Counted from the stretch's first letter, positions 43,094-52,334 are shown. The stretch: DNA of 64,000 bases from Anaerobium acetethylicum (GCF_900096945.1 NZ_FMKA01000008.1:1-64000); one strand, 5' to 3'. Numbers and translations: made by a program. The notes: generated by a model from the letters alone, not told the origin.

Positions 43094-44458
43094 TCAAAAT
43101 GTCAAAGGGCGGATTACCGATCCGGCTTTCAGCAGCGTCTCTTCGTGTTCGAAATCAGGATCGGATTCGCAGGTTACCCCGCCCCCGGCTCCCAGATGAT
43201 AGTGGCCATTTTTGCATATGGCGGTACGGATGATAATGTTGAGCTCACAGTCTCCGCTCAGGGAGATGTAGCCCATGCTGCCTGTGTAGATTCCGCGGCC
43301 GGTGCGTTCAAGCTCGTCTATGATTTCTATAGCTCTTATTTTGGGTGCTCCGGTTATGGAGCCGCCAGGAAATGCCGCGCGGATAAGGTCCATTACCGTT
43401 ATTCCGGGTTTCAGGCGGCCGCTGATTTCGGCGGTCAGATGGAAGACGGAGGAGTGCTCTTCTACCCTGAAAAGGTCGTTAACCCTGACCGTGTTATCCA
43501 GACATATGCGGTTCAGATCATTCCTTTCAAGATCGACTATCATTAGGAGTTCGCTTCTGTCTTTTTCGGAATTTTCCAGTTCAAGGCGCAGGGCAAGGTC
43601 TTCGGCAGGAGTCGCTCCCCTTTTCCTTGTGCCCTTTATGGGGCGGGTGGTTACAGTGCCGTTCCTGAGACTTAAGAAGCTTTCAGGAGAGGCACTGACT
43701 ATCTGGAAGTCTCCATAATTCATATAGCCGCCGAAAGGGGACGGTGTCTGCCTGCGGAGGCGGCGGAAAAAATCATAGGGATGAAGGCTGCTTTTAATCA
43801 GGAACCGCTGGGTCAGGTTGGCTATGTAGACATCGCCTTCGATGATGTAGTCGATCAGTTTCTGGACGGTGTCTGCGTATTCGGTCTTTTCGAAGTCCGG
43901 AACAATCCCGCCGCAGGGATCGACCGATTCTGTGGCAGGATTTTCCACGTCTATCCCCCATGCAAGCTTCCTTTCGATCCCGGTAATGGAGCATTCAGCA
44001 GGCTCCAGCATTCCATTCCCGGTTATGTAAATCTTCCTTTCTGTGAGGTCCTCTATTATGAAATTGTCATAGAAATTCCATATGCAGTCCGGGACATCAG
44101 GATCTTTGCCATGGCGGCTCCTGAAATTTTCAAGGCCGATGCCATAGTCGTAGGAAAAATAGCCGATCGCCCCTGCAACAAGAGGGAGGCTTGTAGGGTT
44201 TTCCTGGCGTCCTTCATGAAGCAGCCGGGTGAGGCAGCAGGAGAAATTCTCCTGGCTTGGGGTGCCGTTTATGGAAAGCTGCCCGTCCTTCTGGACAAGG
44301 CACAGGTAGGGATTCAGGCCGATTATCGAATACCTTTCCGAAGGAGAACCGGAAGAAGAGTCAAGGAACACGGCGCCGTCCTCAGCATGGAACAGGTTGA
44401 AGATCAGGCTTGCAGGCATATAGTCAGGCAGCATTCTGACCAGGGTGTTGTCAGTCAT
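43094..44458 (-). CDS. pabB: Aminodeoxychorismate synthase component I
   Basis: A 454-aa chorismate-binding enzyme that aminates chorismate to 4-amino-4-deoxychorismate. The catalytic lysine is in RPIKGTRKRG. DLERNDLNRIC, FPGGSITGAPKIRAIEIIDELE and the terminal GAGGGVTCESDPDFEHEET motifs are all present. The PIKGT form distinguishes PabB from anthranilate synthase TrpE. Its first codons overlap pabA by 8 bases. Confidence 0.95.
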   Translation of the reverse strand: MTDNTLVRMLPDYMPASLIFNLFHAEDGAVFLDSSSGSPSERYSIIGLNPYLCLVQKDGQLSINGTPSQENFSCCLTRLLHEGRQENPTSLPLVAGAIGYFSYDYGIGLENFRSRHGKDPDVPDCIWNFYDNFIIEDLTERKIYITGNGMLEPAECSITGIERKLAWGIDVENPATESVDPCGGIVPDFEKTEYADTVQKLIDYIIEGDVYIANLTQRFLIKSSLHPYDFFRRLRRQTPSPFGGYMNYGDFQIVSASPESFLSLRNGTVTTRPIKGTRKRGATPAEDLALRLELENSEKDRSELLMIVDLERNDLNRICLDNTVRVNDLFRVEEHSSVFHLTAEISGRLKPGITVMDLIRAAFPGGSITGAPKIRAIEIIDELERTGRGIYTGSMGYISLSGDCELNIIIRTAICKNGHYHLGAGGGVTCESDPDFEHEETLLKAGSVIRPLTF

Positions 44459-45044
44459 TGCGGCACCTCCATTCCCGGCTCAGCCTAATAAAGTTTTCCA
44501 GTATTTCATGGCCGTACTGGGTAAGAAGCGCTTCCGGGTGGAACTGCACCCCGAAGACGGGCAGTACCCTGTGGGATATGGCCATGACGGCGCCATCCTC
44601 GGCGTATGCATCAACGACCATCTGCTCGGAAAGGCTGTCCCTTCGGACTACAAGAGAGTGGTACCTGGTTACGTGATATTCAGAAGGCAGCCCGTGGAAC
44701 AGGCGCATTCCTGAGTTGTATATCCTGCTGACCTTTCCGTGCATGGGACGGAAGCCTTTTTCAATAAGGGCTCCGGATACATGTCCGATTACCTGGTGTC
44801 CGAGACAGACTCCCAGGATGGGAATGATTCCGAAAAACTCCCTGACTATAGTTCCGGACAGACCCGAATCAGTGGGGCTTTTCGGCCCGGGGGAGATGAT
44901 GATGCCCTCAAGGTCAGACATGCTCCGGATGTCGTCGAGAGTCAGGCAGTCGTTCCGGAATATTCGGATGTCCTGGCCGAGTTCCTTGAAACAGACAGCC
45001 AGGTTATGGACGAACGAGTCATAATTGTCAATCATCAGGTACAT
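44451..45044 (-). CDS. pabA: Aminodeoxychorismate synthase component II, glutamine amidotransferase
   Basis: A 197-aa class I glutaminase that supplies ammonia to PabB. The start is MYLMIDNYDSFVHNL. The nucleophile is C80 in LGVCLGHQ, and the H..E pair is in VQFHPEALLT. ATG 45044 follows TAGGAGAAACCC. Thirty upstream residues in frame are unlike the family. It is the first gene of pabA-pabB-pabC. A terminator-like hairpin 69 bp before the start suggests attenuation. Confidence 0.95.
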   Translation of the reverse strand: MYLMIDNYDSFVHNLAVCFKELGQDIRIFRNDCLTLDDIRSMSDLEGIIISPGPKSPTDSGLSGTIVREFFGIIPILGVCLGHQVIGHVSGALIEKGFRPMHGKVSRIYNSGMRLFHGLPSEYHVTRYHSLVVRRDSLSEQMVVDAYAEDGAVMAISHRVLPVFGVQFHPEALLTQYGHEILENFIRLSREWRCRND

Positions 45045-45112
45045 TGGGTTTCTCCTATTCTGCATGTGCATAACATGAAAGGGTTTCATACACAGAAGAC
45101 ATGCCCTTTTGT

Positions 45113-45174
45113 ATAAAAAATGCCGGAAAAACAAACCTGGAACATTCTATTGTTCCAGATCTGCTTTTCCGGCA
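45113..45174 (-). terminator. Attenuator-like hairpin in the pab leader
   Basis: On the minus strand, GCCGGAAAAGCAGATCTGG.. pairs with ..CCAGGTTTGTTTTTCCGGC around an inner CTGGAACA/TGTTCCAG stem, followed by ATTTTTTATAC. No minus-strand gene lies upstream, so it is more likely an attenuator than a simple terminator. A further AAATCATCGG/CCGATGATTT stem lies at about 45231-45267. Confidence 0.7.
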
Positions 45175-45355
45175 GTCTTCTTTCTATTGAAAGGCACACC
45201 CTGTTATGCTTATTGCTGTTATGGTTGATTTGAAATCATCGGAAATGAACTTCTATCCCGATGATTTGATATGTTATCACAGGAACCATCAGAACGCAAC
45301 CAAATCCCAGAATAATTTGATTTTTCCCCAGATAGTAATTATAATGATACCAAGG

Positions 45356-45729
45356 GTCAAAAGGTCATATTTTTCATGCTTGCATGAAAAAATATGACTT
45401 TGGGACCCGCAAAACATGAGAAAGGAGCCCGACAGGGCGGATTTCGAATGTTTTAGGATTGCGGGAGCACGAAGTGCGAAGCGATCCGTAGGTATCATGG
45501 TAAGATAGCAGAAGTCAAAAGGTCATATTTTTCATGCTTGCATGAAAAAATATGACTTTGGGACCCGCAAAACATGAGAAAGGAGCCCGACAGGGCGGAT
45601 TTCGAATGTTTTAGGATTGCGGGAGCACGAAGTGCGTAGCAATCCGTAGGTATCATGGAAAAATAGCAAAAGTCAAAAGGTCATATTTTTCATGCTTGCA
45701 TGAAAAAATATGACTTTGGGTATTTGGGT
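45356..45729. repeat. Family C tandem array, period 158 bp (2.4 units)
   Basis: Units begin with GTCAAAAGGTCATATTTTTC at 45356, 45514 and 45672, exactly 158 bp apart. Each starts with a long hairpin (GGTCATATTTTTCATGC / GCATGAAAAAATATGACTTT). About 100 bp with further stems follow: GCCC/GGGC, AAAACAT/ATGTTTT, GCAC/GTGC and GGATTGC/GC(G or A)ATCC. The third unit is cut after the hairpin. The array ends at the cupin gene. Confidence 0.9.
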
Positions 45730-45753
45730 CAAAAGGAAAGGGGGGGGGCGGCA

Positions 45754-46074
45754 ATGCTGGAAAAAGCTTATGAATTCACAATCGGCAAGGAGAAGATTAT
45801 AGAGAAGATCGTTGAAGATGAGAAAGTCATGATCAATCATGTGGTGCTCGAAGGACATACGGGGCTTCCGGAACATTATTCTAATTCGAACGTTTATCTG
45901 ATCATCGTGAAAGGGACCATGGGACTGAGGCTTGGAGATGAAGAAGAGAATGAATATACAAAGGGAAGCATTATCAGTATTCCTTATAAAGTGAAAATGA
46001 ATCTCAATAACGTGGCAGACGGTGTACTTGAGTTCTTTATTGTCAAGGCGCCGCATCCGGACTATTTTGAATAG
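45754..46074 (+). CDS. Cupin-domain protein
   Basis: A 106-aa single-cupin protein. GLPEHYSNSNVYLIIVKGTMGLRLGDEE corresponds to cupin motif 1 and YTKGSIISIPYKVKMNLNNVADGVLEFFIVKAP to motif 2. The metal-binding His set is poor (one H in motif 1), so it may not bind metal in the usual way. ATG 45754 follows AAAGGAAAGGGGGGGG. An earlier in-frame ATG lies within the family C repeat and is discounted. Function unknown. Confidence 0.8.
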   Translation: MLEKAYEFTIGKEKIIEKIVEDEKVMINHVVLEGHTGLPEHYSNSNVYLIIVKGTMGLRLGDEEENEYTKGSIISIPYKVKMNLNNVADGVLEFFIVKAPHPDYFE

Positions 46075-46087
46075 TTTAGAATTGAGC

Positions 46088-46114
46088 AGTTATTGGTCAC
46101 AGCGTGAAAAGTAA
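46088..46114. repeat. Family D fragment (inverted)
   Basis: GTTATTGGTCACAGCGTGAA followed by AAGTAAT is the reverse complement of the left 27 bp of family D. It adjoins the inverted family B copy. Confidence 0.6.
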
Positions 46115-46133
46115 TATACAGCATCACTAAACC

Positions 46134-46272
46134 GTAACTATTCAGGACTATGTCCTTCATAGTCACATATGATGCACAAAAATTGCAGAACCAGCAATTT
46201 TGCGCATGCAGAACTCAAGTGTTCATGCAAAACCAGCATAAAAACATCTCGCGGCACAGGGGTTCTGAACAG
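46134..46272. repeat. Family B palindromic repeat, copy 3 (inverted)
   Basis: Begins GTAACTATTCAGGACTATGT and ends GGGGTTCTGAACAG, the reverse of copies 1 and 2. It sits 45 bp before trxB. Confidence 0.85.
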
Positions 46273-46316
46273 CATCACCAAACCTTACAAAAGCAGAATG
46301 ACAGGAGGAAACAAAA

Positions 46317-47243
46317 ATGGAAACTATATATGACGTAATTATAATCGGTTCAGGTCCTGCAGGACTCTCAGCGGCGGTTTACGCAAAAAGGGCACAGATG
46401 GATACGCTCGTAATTGAAAAGGAGCCCATGAGCGGGGGGCAGATCGTATATACCTATGAAGTCGACAATTATCTCGGAATTCCGGGAATCAACGGATTTG
46501 ATCTGGGAATGAAGATGAGGGAGCATGCAGACAAGTTCGGTGCTGAATTCGTAACCGGTGAAGTCCAGCTGATAGATGCTTCCGACAAGATTAAGACGGT
46601 CGTACTGACAGATGATACTATGTATAAGACGAGAACCATAGTCGTGGCGACAGGAGCGCAGAGCAGCCGTCTCGGAGCCGAAGGCGAAGCGCGGCTTTCA
46701 GGAATGGGCGTTTCCTACTGTGCGACCTGCGACGGCGCCTTTTTCAGGGACAAGACCGTAGCAGTCATCGGCGGCGGGGATACCGCAGTGGAAGATGCCA
46801 TCTTCCTGGCAAGGGGATCGAAAAAAGTATACGTTGTCCACAGGCGCGATGAGTTCAGGGCTGCAAAGGTGCTCCAGAACAAGCTTCTCAGTCTCCCGAA
46901 TGTCGAAGTGATCTGGAACAGTACGCTGGAAGAGATTTCAGGGGAGGAAAAAGTGGGATCCATCAGCGTGAAAAATGTCAAGGACGGAAAAATCACAGCA
47001 TATGATGTGGATGGAGTGTTTATCGCAGTTGGATCAAAGCCGAATTCAAAGATTGTTGAAGGAATCGTTGAATGCGACGGCAGCGGTTATATCATATCAG
47101 GAGAAGACTGTGTCACAAGTGCCAATGGAATTTTTGCCGCAGGGGATGTCAGGACAAAGCGTCTCAGACAGGTCATTACAGCAGCTGGAGATGGAGCATG
47201 TGCAATATCTTCTGTCGAGAGGTACATCAGCGAGGAATTCTAG
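46317..47243 (+). CDS. trxB: Thioredoxin reductase
   Basis: A 308-aa FAD/NADPH disulfide reductase. The FAD motif is GSGPAGLSAAVYAKRA, the redox-active pair is C135-A-T-C138 in SYCATCDGAFF, the NADPH motif is GGGDTAVEDAIFLA, and the C-terminal FAD motif is GIFAAGDVRTKRLRQ. It reduces thioredoxin in the cytosol. GACAGGAGGAAACAAAA precedes the ATG. A repeat-filled leader suggests an independent promoter that I could not place. Confidence 0.96.
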   Translation: METIYDVIIIGSGPAGLSAAVYAKRAQMDTLVIEKEPMSGGQIVYTYEVDNYLGIPGINGFDLGMKMREHADKFGAEFVTGEVQLIDASDKIKTVVLTDDTMYKTRTIVVATGAQSSRLGAEGEARLSGMGVSYCATCDGAFFRDKTVAVIGGGDTAVEDAIFLARGSKKVYVVHRRDEFRAAKVLQNKLLSLPNVEVIWNSTLEEISGEEKVGSISVKNVKDGKITAYDVDGVFIAVGSKPNSKIVEGIVECDGSGYIISGEDCVTSANGIFAAGDVRTKRLRQVITAAGDGACAISSVERYISEEF

Positions 47244-47279
47244 CCGATATAAAAGGGGAGTATAGGAAAAGCACAAATA

Positions 47280-47332
47280 ACTATGCAGGCTCCCTTGTGG
47301 TTTTGAAGGATGCATGCCTGAATAGTTTGAAA
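47280..47332. repeat. Degenerate family B end
   Basis: AACTATGCAGG..GGATGCATGCCTGAATAGTTTG keeps the AACTAT/ATAGTT pair and the CCTGAATAGTT end between trxB and the receiver gene. Confidence 0.45.
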
Positions 47333-47356
47333 TAATAAGATCAGGGGAGAAAAGGC

Positions 47357-47992
47357 ATGAGGAATATTCTGTTTGTAGAACATGATCCGCTTGTTACGGA
47401 GAAGTTCAGAGACTGTATATCAGGTGAAGAGTTTAACTGTTTTTACGCATCTTCGGGGATGGAAGCGCTGGAGATTATGAGGAGCACTGAGATTGCATTG
47501 GCAATCGCCGATCTGGATATACCTGTCATCAGCGGACTGGAAATACTTGAGATGATAGGGCATATATATCCGGATACGGTTCTGATTGCAATATCTGAAG
47601 AACCATATTTTGAAAATGTAATCAATTCATCAGGGATGAAGGGAATCTTCAAATTTGTGGTCAGGCCCTGGGAGAAGCGAGGGGATCTTCTTTTGCCGGT
47701 CAGGGAAGGCATGGAGTACAGGGAACTGAAGAAGCTGAAGGAACAGGCAGGCGTGCTTCTTGGAAACGAAAAGCTGTCATCTGAAGACATTGCATCAAAA
47801 ATCAGGGAGCGTTCCGCATGCGAGATGGACAGGCTTGAAGCTGTGATCGAGGTGATGGCAGTCATCATCCAGAGCAGCATCAATGAGCTGAAGGGCAGGC
47901 CGGAAGAAGATAAAGCGGTTAGGACAGCCCAGTTTACAAAAATGCTCCTGAAGGAGTATATGGGCGCCTTCACGGAAAACGTGCCGGAATGA
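47357..47992 (+). CDS. Receiver-domain protein with helical C-terminal tail
   Basis: A 211-aa protein. Residues 1-120 form a CheY-like receiver with acidic E8/D10, phosphoacceptor D52 (ADLDIPVISG) and GLEILE. The conserved Lys is replaced by Arg (VVRPW). Residues 125-205 are predicted helical and charged, without a DNA-binding or enzyme motif that I recognise. The partner kinase and output are unknown. ATCAGGGGAGAAAAGGC precedes the ATG. Confidence 0.8.
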   Translation: MRNILFVEHDPLVTEKFRDCISGEEFNCFYASSGMEALEIMRSTEIALAIADLDIPVISGLEILEMIGHIYPDTVLIAISEEPYFENVINSSGMKGIFKFVVRPWEKRGDLLLPVREGMEYRELKKLKEQAGVLLGNEKLSSEDIASKIRERSACEMDRLEAVIEVMAVIIQSSINELKGRPEEDKAVRTAQFTKMLLKEYMGAFTENVPE

Positions 47993-48046
47993 TGGAATAG
48001 TTACTCTTTAACAATTTTAAATGATGTGTTATTATAGGGAGTAAAT

Positions 48047-48066
48047 GCGCTGCAGCCATGCAGCGC
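48047..48066 (+). promoter_or_regulatory. Hairpin in the glnS leader
   Basis: GCGCTGCA(GCCA)TGCAGCGC is a perfect 8-bp hairpin 40 bp upstream of glnS. A promoter TTAACA (48009) / TTATAG (48032) with 17-bp spacing lies just before it. No T-run follows, so it is probably an mRNA stability element. Confidence 0.55.
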
Positions 48067-48106
48067 AATCAAGAATGACAAGTAAAGAGGCACAAGGAGG
48101 AAAACA

Positions 48107-49771
48107 ATGGAAAAAGAAGTAGTTTCCAAAAATTTCATTGAACAGATTATCGATAAAGATTTAGAAGAGGGTCATTGCAGTACGGTGCACACAAGATTTC
48201 CACCGGAACCGAACGGATATCTTCATATAGGACATGCAAAATCAATTATCCTGAATGCAGGTCTTGCAAAAAAGTATGGCGGAAAATTTAATTTAAGGTT
48301 TGACGATACGAATCCTACAAAAGAAAAGACAGAATTCGTCGAGTCAATCAAGGCTGATGTAGAATGGCTGGGAGCAGACTGGGAAGACCGCCTGTTTTTC
48401 GCATCTGATTATTTTGACCAGATGTATGAAGGCGCGGTCAAACTGATTAAGAAGGGGAAAGCATATGTATGTGACCTTACTCCGGATGAAATCAGGGAAT
48501 ACAGAGGGACGCTGAAGGCACCTGGAAAAGACAGCCCTTTCAGAAGCAGAAGCGTTGAAGAAAATCTTCAACTGTTTGAAGATATGAAGAATGGCAAATG
48601 CAAAGACGGTGAAAAAGTGCTGAGGGCAAAAATCGATATGTCCTCACCTAATATAAATATGAGAGATCCTATTCTCTACAGGGTTGCAAGAATGACCCAC
48701 CATAACACAGGAGACAAATGGTGCATCTATCCGATGTATGATTTCGCACATCCAATTGAGGATGCCATCGAAGGAATCACACATTCCATCTGCACCCTTG
48801 AATTTGAGGACCACAGACCTCTTTATGACTGGGTAGTGAAGGAACTTGAATATGAAAATCCGCCAAAGCAGATCGAGTTTGCAAAACTGTACCTTACAAA
48901 TGTAATCACTGGAAAGAGATATATCAAAAAACTTGTTGAAGACGGCATTGTTGACGGATGGGACGATCCGAGGCTCGTATCGATTGCTGCGTTAAAGAGA
49001 AGAGGATTTACGCCGGAATCCATCAGGATGTTCGTTGACCTGGTAGGCGTATCAAAGAGCAACAGCTCTGTAGACTACGCAATGCTGGAATACTGCATCA
49101 GGGAAGATCTGAAGCTGAAAAAGCCAAGAATGATGGCAGTACTTGATCCAATCAAATTAGTGATCGACAACTATCCGGAAGGACAGGTTGAATATTTTGA
49201 GGTTGCCAATAACCAGGAAAATCCGGAGATGGGCAGCAGAAAAGTTCCTTTCAGCAGGGAACTCTATATTGACAGAGAAGATTTCATGGAAGAGCCTCCA
49301 AAAAAATATTTCAGGCTTTTTCCTGGCAATGAAGTTCGTCTGATGAACGCATATTTTGTGAAATGCGAAAGCTTCGTAAAGGATGAAACTGGTAAAGTAA
49401 CTGAAATACACTGCACCTACGATCCGGCAACAAGAAGCGGCTCCGGTTTTACAGAACGAAAGGTAAAAGGAACCATCCACTGGGTTCCGGCAGAATTCGC
49501 TGTGAAAGCAGAGGTCCGTCTCTACGAAAATATCGTAAATGAAGAAGAAGGCGTACGAAATGAGGATGGAGAACTGAATCTTAATCCGAATTCTCTTACA
49601 GTATTGAAAGAATGCTATCTGGAGCCGGCTCTTGCGGAGGCAAAGACATATGACAGCTTCCAGTTCGTAAGGAATGGATATTTCTGCGTGGATGCAAAAG
49701 ATTCAAAGGAGGGAAGCCTGGTATTCAACAGGATTGTTTCCCTGAAGAGCTCATTCAAAATACAGAAATAG
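48107..49771 (+). CDS. glnS: Glutaminyl-tRNA synthetase
   Basis: A 554-aa class Ic synthetase. HIGH is [10 protein letters not shown] (about 41-50). [30 protein letters not shown] and the [24 protein letters not shown] block match GlnRS. The KMSKS loop is replaced by [10 protein letters not shown]-terminal beta barrels follow ([28 protein letters not shown]). Presence of GlnRS means Gln-tRNA is charged directly in this organism, at least in part. AAGGAGGAAAACA precedes the ATG. The next gene follows after 12 bp. Confidence 0.96.
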   Translation: MEKEVVSKNFIEQIIDKDLEEGHCSTVHTRFPPEPNGYLHIGHAKSIILNAGLAKKYGGKFNLRFDDTNPTKEKTEFVESIKADVEWLGADWEDRLFFASDYFDQMYEGAVKLIKKGKAYVCDLTPDEIREYRGTLKAPGKDSPFRSRSVEENLQLFEDMKNGKCKDGEKVLRAKIDMSSPNINMRDPILYRVARMTHHNTGDKWCIYPMYDFAHPIEDAIEGITHSICTLEFEDHRPLYDWVVKELEYENPPKQIEFAKLYLTNVITGKRYIKKLVEDGIVDGWDDPRLVSIAALKRRGFTPESIRMFVDLVGVSKSNSSVDYAMLEYCIREDLKLKKPRMMAVLDPIKLVIDNYPEGQVEYFEVANNQENPEMGSRKVPFSRELYIDREDFMEEPPKKYFRLFPGNEVRLMNAYFVKCESFVKDETGKVTEIHCTYDPATRSGSGFTERKVKGTIHWVPAEFAVKAEVRLYENIVNEEEGVRNEDGELNLNPNSLTVLKECYLEPALAEAKTYDSFQFVRNGYFCVDAKDSKEGSLVFNRIVSLKSSFKIQK

Positions 49772-49783
49772 GAGGCATAACAG

Positions 49784-50632
49784 ATGAGCGGATTGTTATC
49801 AGGGCTTGATAAGTTCGGACTTGAAGGATTGGAAGGAGCCATCCTGTTCCCGGAAGCAAAGAAAAAAAGGACTGCTGAAAGTCCTACGGCAAAACCCGTA
49901 GTGAAGGAGACAGATCTGATTTTTGACAAGGGATACGAGTGTCCGGCATGCGGCAGTGAATTCAGGGCGAAGACCGTGAAGACGGGCAAGGCCAAGCTTG
50001 CTGAAGTAGAAATGGATTTGAGGCCCAGATACCAGAATGTGGATCCTCTAAAATATGATGCCGTCGTATGTCCGGAATGCGGGTATGCGGCATTGACAAG
50101 ATTCTTCAATTCCCTTACACCGGTGCAGGTCAGGCTGATCAAGGAAGAAATCACCGTCCGTTTCAAGGCGGCTTCCAAGGCAGAAGAAATCTATACCTAT
50201 GAAAAGGCGATTGAAAACCACAAGCTGGCTCTTGTGAATGCCATGGTAAAAAAGGCGAAATCAAGCGAAAAGGCTTATATCTGCCTGAAGCTTGCATGGA
50301 TTATAAGGGGGAAAAAGGAACACCTTCCCACTTATGTTGATAATTATGATGCAATCATAAAGGAGTCCGAAGAAGAGGAAAACAGATTCGTCAAGAATGC
50401 ATTTGAGGGCTTCAGGAGAGCCATTGAAACGGAATCCTTTCCGATGTGCGGAATGGACGAACATACCACCATATATCTTGTTGCTGTGCTTGCGATGAAT
50501 ACAGGAAATTATGAGGTGGCGTCGAAACTGGTTTCTTCCGTCCTCACAGACAGAACCGCCAGCAGAAGGATAAAGGACAAAGCCTGTGAGCTCAAGGAGG
50601 CATTGATCCAGAAAATCAGAAGCAGCAGATAA
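49784..50632 (+). CDS. DUF2225 family protein
   Basis: A 282-aa protein. The zinc-ribbon-like part has CPACGSEF (about 52-59) and CPECGYAALTRFF (about 96-108). The remainder is helical and TPR-like (KAEEIYTYEKAIENHKLALVNAMVKKA). Function of the family is unknown. It is common in Clostridia. It probably shares a transcript with glnS. Confidence 0.88.
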   Translation: MSGLLSGLDKFGLEGLEGAILFPEAKKKRTAESPTAKPVVKETDLIFDKGYECPACGSEFRAKTVKTGKAKLAEVEMDLRPRYQNVDPLKYDAVVCPECGYAALTRFFNSLTPVQVRLIKEEITVRFKAASKAEEIYTYEKAIENHKLALVNAMVKKAKSSEKAYICLKLAWIIRGKKEHLPTYVDNYDAIIKESEEEENRFVKNAFEGFRRAIETESFPMCGMDEHTTIYLVAVLAMNTGNYEVASKLVSSVLTDRTASRRIKDKACELKEALIQKIRSSR

Positions 50633-50653
50633 ATCTAATGACAGCACTATAAT

Positions 50654-50687
50654 GACTCCCCCGCTTTTTTTTAGAAGCGGGGGAGTC
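50654..50687. terminator. Strong hairpin after the DUF2225 gene
   Basis: GACTCCCCCGCTT / AAGCGGGGGAGTC, 13 bp perfect, T8 in the loop and no T-run after the stem on either strand. It probably marks the 3' end of the glnS transcript. Confidence 0.7.
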
Positions 50688-50722
50688 GTCTGGGTTATCT
50701 GTTCAGAATCCGGGGGAATATC

Positions 50723-52165
50723 ATGAATGAATTGACAATAAGCATAGATGTAAAGGATAGTAAGCCTTTATATGAGCAAATTTATGAATATATCAAAGGC
50801 GAGATACAGGGGGGGAGTATTTCATTCCATGAGAAGCTGCCATCCACAAGGGCTCTGGCCAGACACCTTCAGATCAGCAGAAGCACTGTGGATGCCGCCT
50901 ACGAGCAGCTGATGTCGGAAGGATATATAGAGGCTGTTCCCTGCAGGGGCTATTTTGTATCGGGAATTGATGAACTATATCAGTTTACGGAAACAGTTTC
51001 CGAGCCTGTTAAAATCATGCAGGAAAAAAAGGACCGCAGGGAGGACTACAGGATCGATTTTTCTCCAAATGGAATTGATCTGGACAGTTTTCCCTATAAT
51101 ACCTGGCGGAAACTGACAAGAAATACCCTGCAGTATGATAATAAGGAACTTTTCCAGCCGGGGGCTGCAGAGGGAGAACCTGAATTCAGAACTGCCATAT
51201 GTAAATACCTGCATCAGGCCAGAGGGGTCAGATGCCGGCCGGAACAGATCATTGTCGGCGCAGGAAATGACTATCTGATGATGCTGTTAAGCAGGATTAT
51301 AGGAAAAGACCATGTCATTGCAATGGAAAACCCCACATACCGGCATGCCTACGGGACTTTTACCGGCCTTTCCTATGAGGTTGTGACCGTAAATATGGAT
51401 AAGAATGGGATTTTGGTCAAAGAGCTTGAAAAGACCAATGCGGACATTGCATATGTCATGCCTTCCCATCAGTATCCGCTGGGTATCGTCATGCCGATCA
51501 AGCGGAGGCTTGAACTGCTGAGGTGGGCAGCCGCAGGATCAGAAAAGTATATCATAGAGGATGATTATGACAGTGAATTCCGCTACAAAGGCAAGCCGAT
51601 ACCAGCGCTTCAGGGCTTCGACTCCAATGACAGGGTAATCTATACAGGAACATTTTCCAAGTCGATCGCACCGGCAATCAGGGTCAGCTACATGGTGCTT
51701 CCTGAAAAGCTTCTGGAAAAATACAGAGAAAACAGCGAATTTTATACCTCGACCGTGTCCAGAATCGATCAGACCCTGATCAACAGCTTTCTAAGCGAGG
51801 GATACTTCGAACGGCATCTGAACAAGATGAGAGCCATATATAAAAATAAGCATGATGTACTCCTTCAGGAAATGAAGAAGCTCAGTACGGTCTGTACCGT
51901 ATCAGGAGAGAATGCCGGAGTCCATATACTTGTAAGCTTCCATAATGGTCTTCAGGAAAGAGAGATTATCGAGAGGGCAGCGAGCAGGAAAATCAAGGTC
52001 TACGGACTTTCGGAGTACTACATCAAATCGTCTCCCGGCGAGTCGGCTACAATTATAATGGGTTATGCCAACCTGAAGGAAGATGAAATCAGAGAGGCAG
52101 TCAGTGAACTAGCAGAAGTCTGGAGGCAGGGAAGAGCAGGTTACTGTTCACGCTATGACCAGTAA
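50723..52165 (+). CDS. MocR/PdxR-type regulator (GntR helix-turn-helix + aminotransferase domain)
   Basis: A 480-aa regulator. The N-terminal winged helix-turn-helix (about 10-80) has LYEQIYEYIKGEIQGGSISFHEKLPSTRALARHLQISRSTV. The fold type I aminotransferase-like domain spans about 115-475, with the PLP lysine K313 in GTFSKSIAPAIR and EDDYDSEFRY. MocR proteins usually sense PLP or amino compounds and control a neighbouring gene. The target is not evident. The last eight codons and stop lie inside a family D repeat, so the C terminus has been replaced by repeat DNA. Confidence 0.9.
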   Translation: MNELTISIDVKDSKPLYEQIYEYIKGEIQGGSISFHEKLPSTRALARHLQISRSTVDAAYEQLMSEGYIEAVPCRGYFVSGIDELYQFTETVSEPVKIMQEKKDRREDYRIDFSPNGIDLDSFPYNTWRKLTRNTLQYDNKELFQPGAAEGEPEFRTAICKYLHQARGVRCRPEQIIVGAGNDYLMMLLSRIIGKDHVIAMENPTYRHAYGTFTGLSYEVVTVNMDKNGILVKELEKTNADIAYVMPSHQYPLGIVMPIKRRLELLRWAAAGSEKYIIEDDYDSEFRYKGKPIPALQGFDSNDRVIYTGTFSKSIAPAIRVSYMVLPEKLLEKYRENSEFYTSTVSRIDQTLINSFLSEGYFERHLNKMRAIYKNKHDVLLQEMKKLSTVCTVSGENAGVHILVSFHNGLQEREIIERAASRKIKVYGLSEYYIKSSPGESATIIMGYANLKEDEIREAVSELAEVWRQGRAGYCSRYDQ

Positions 52166-52252
52166 TATGCTGGATGATGCACAGGAATGGTGTAAACTTC
52201 ACCATTTCGCCCTACATGAAGGCCCCCCTGACCGATGACAAATGTAACTGGA
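52140..52252. repeat. Family D repeat, copy 2, overlapping a gene end
   Basis: GTTACTGTTCACGCTATGAC starts inside the MocR gene. The right end is decayed (ACAAATGTAACTGGAC). Internal AATGGTG..CACCATT pairing is kept. Confidence 0.75.
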
Positions 52253-52334
52253 CATTGGACATCTAATATAGTAAAATTCATATGAATGACAGACAACAGA
52301 TGATATTGTCAAAAAGCATAGGGGGAATTGTGGT

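Noticed and set aside
45356-45729. Tandem array considered as CRISPR
   Set aside because: The period is 158 bp with no unique spacers, and there are no cas genes in the window.
45700-45753. Upstream in-frame ATG of the cupin gene
   Set aside because: It lies inside the family C hairpin. The G-rich ribosome binding site at 45735-45749 supports the later ATG.
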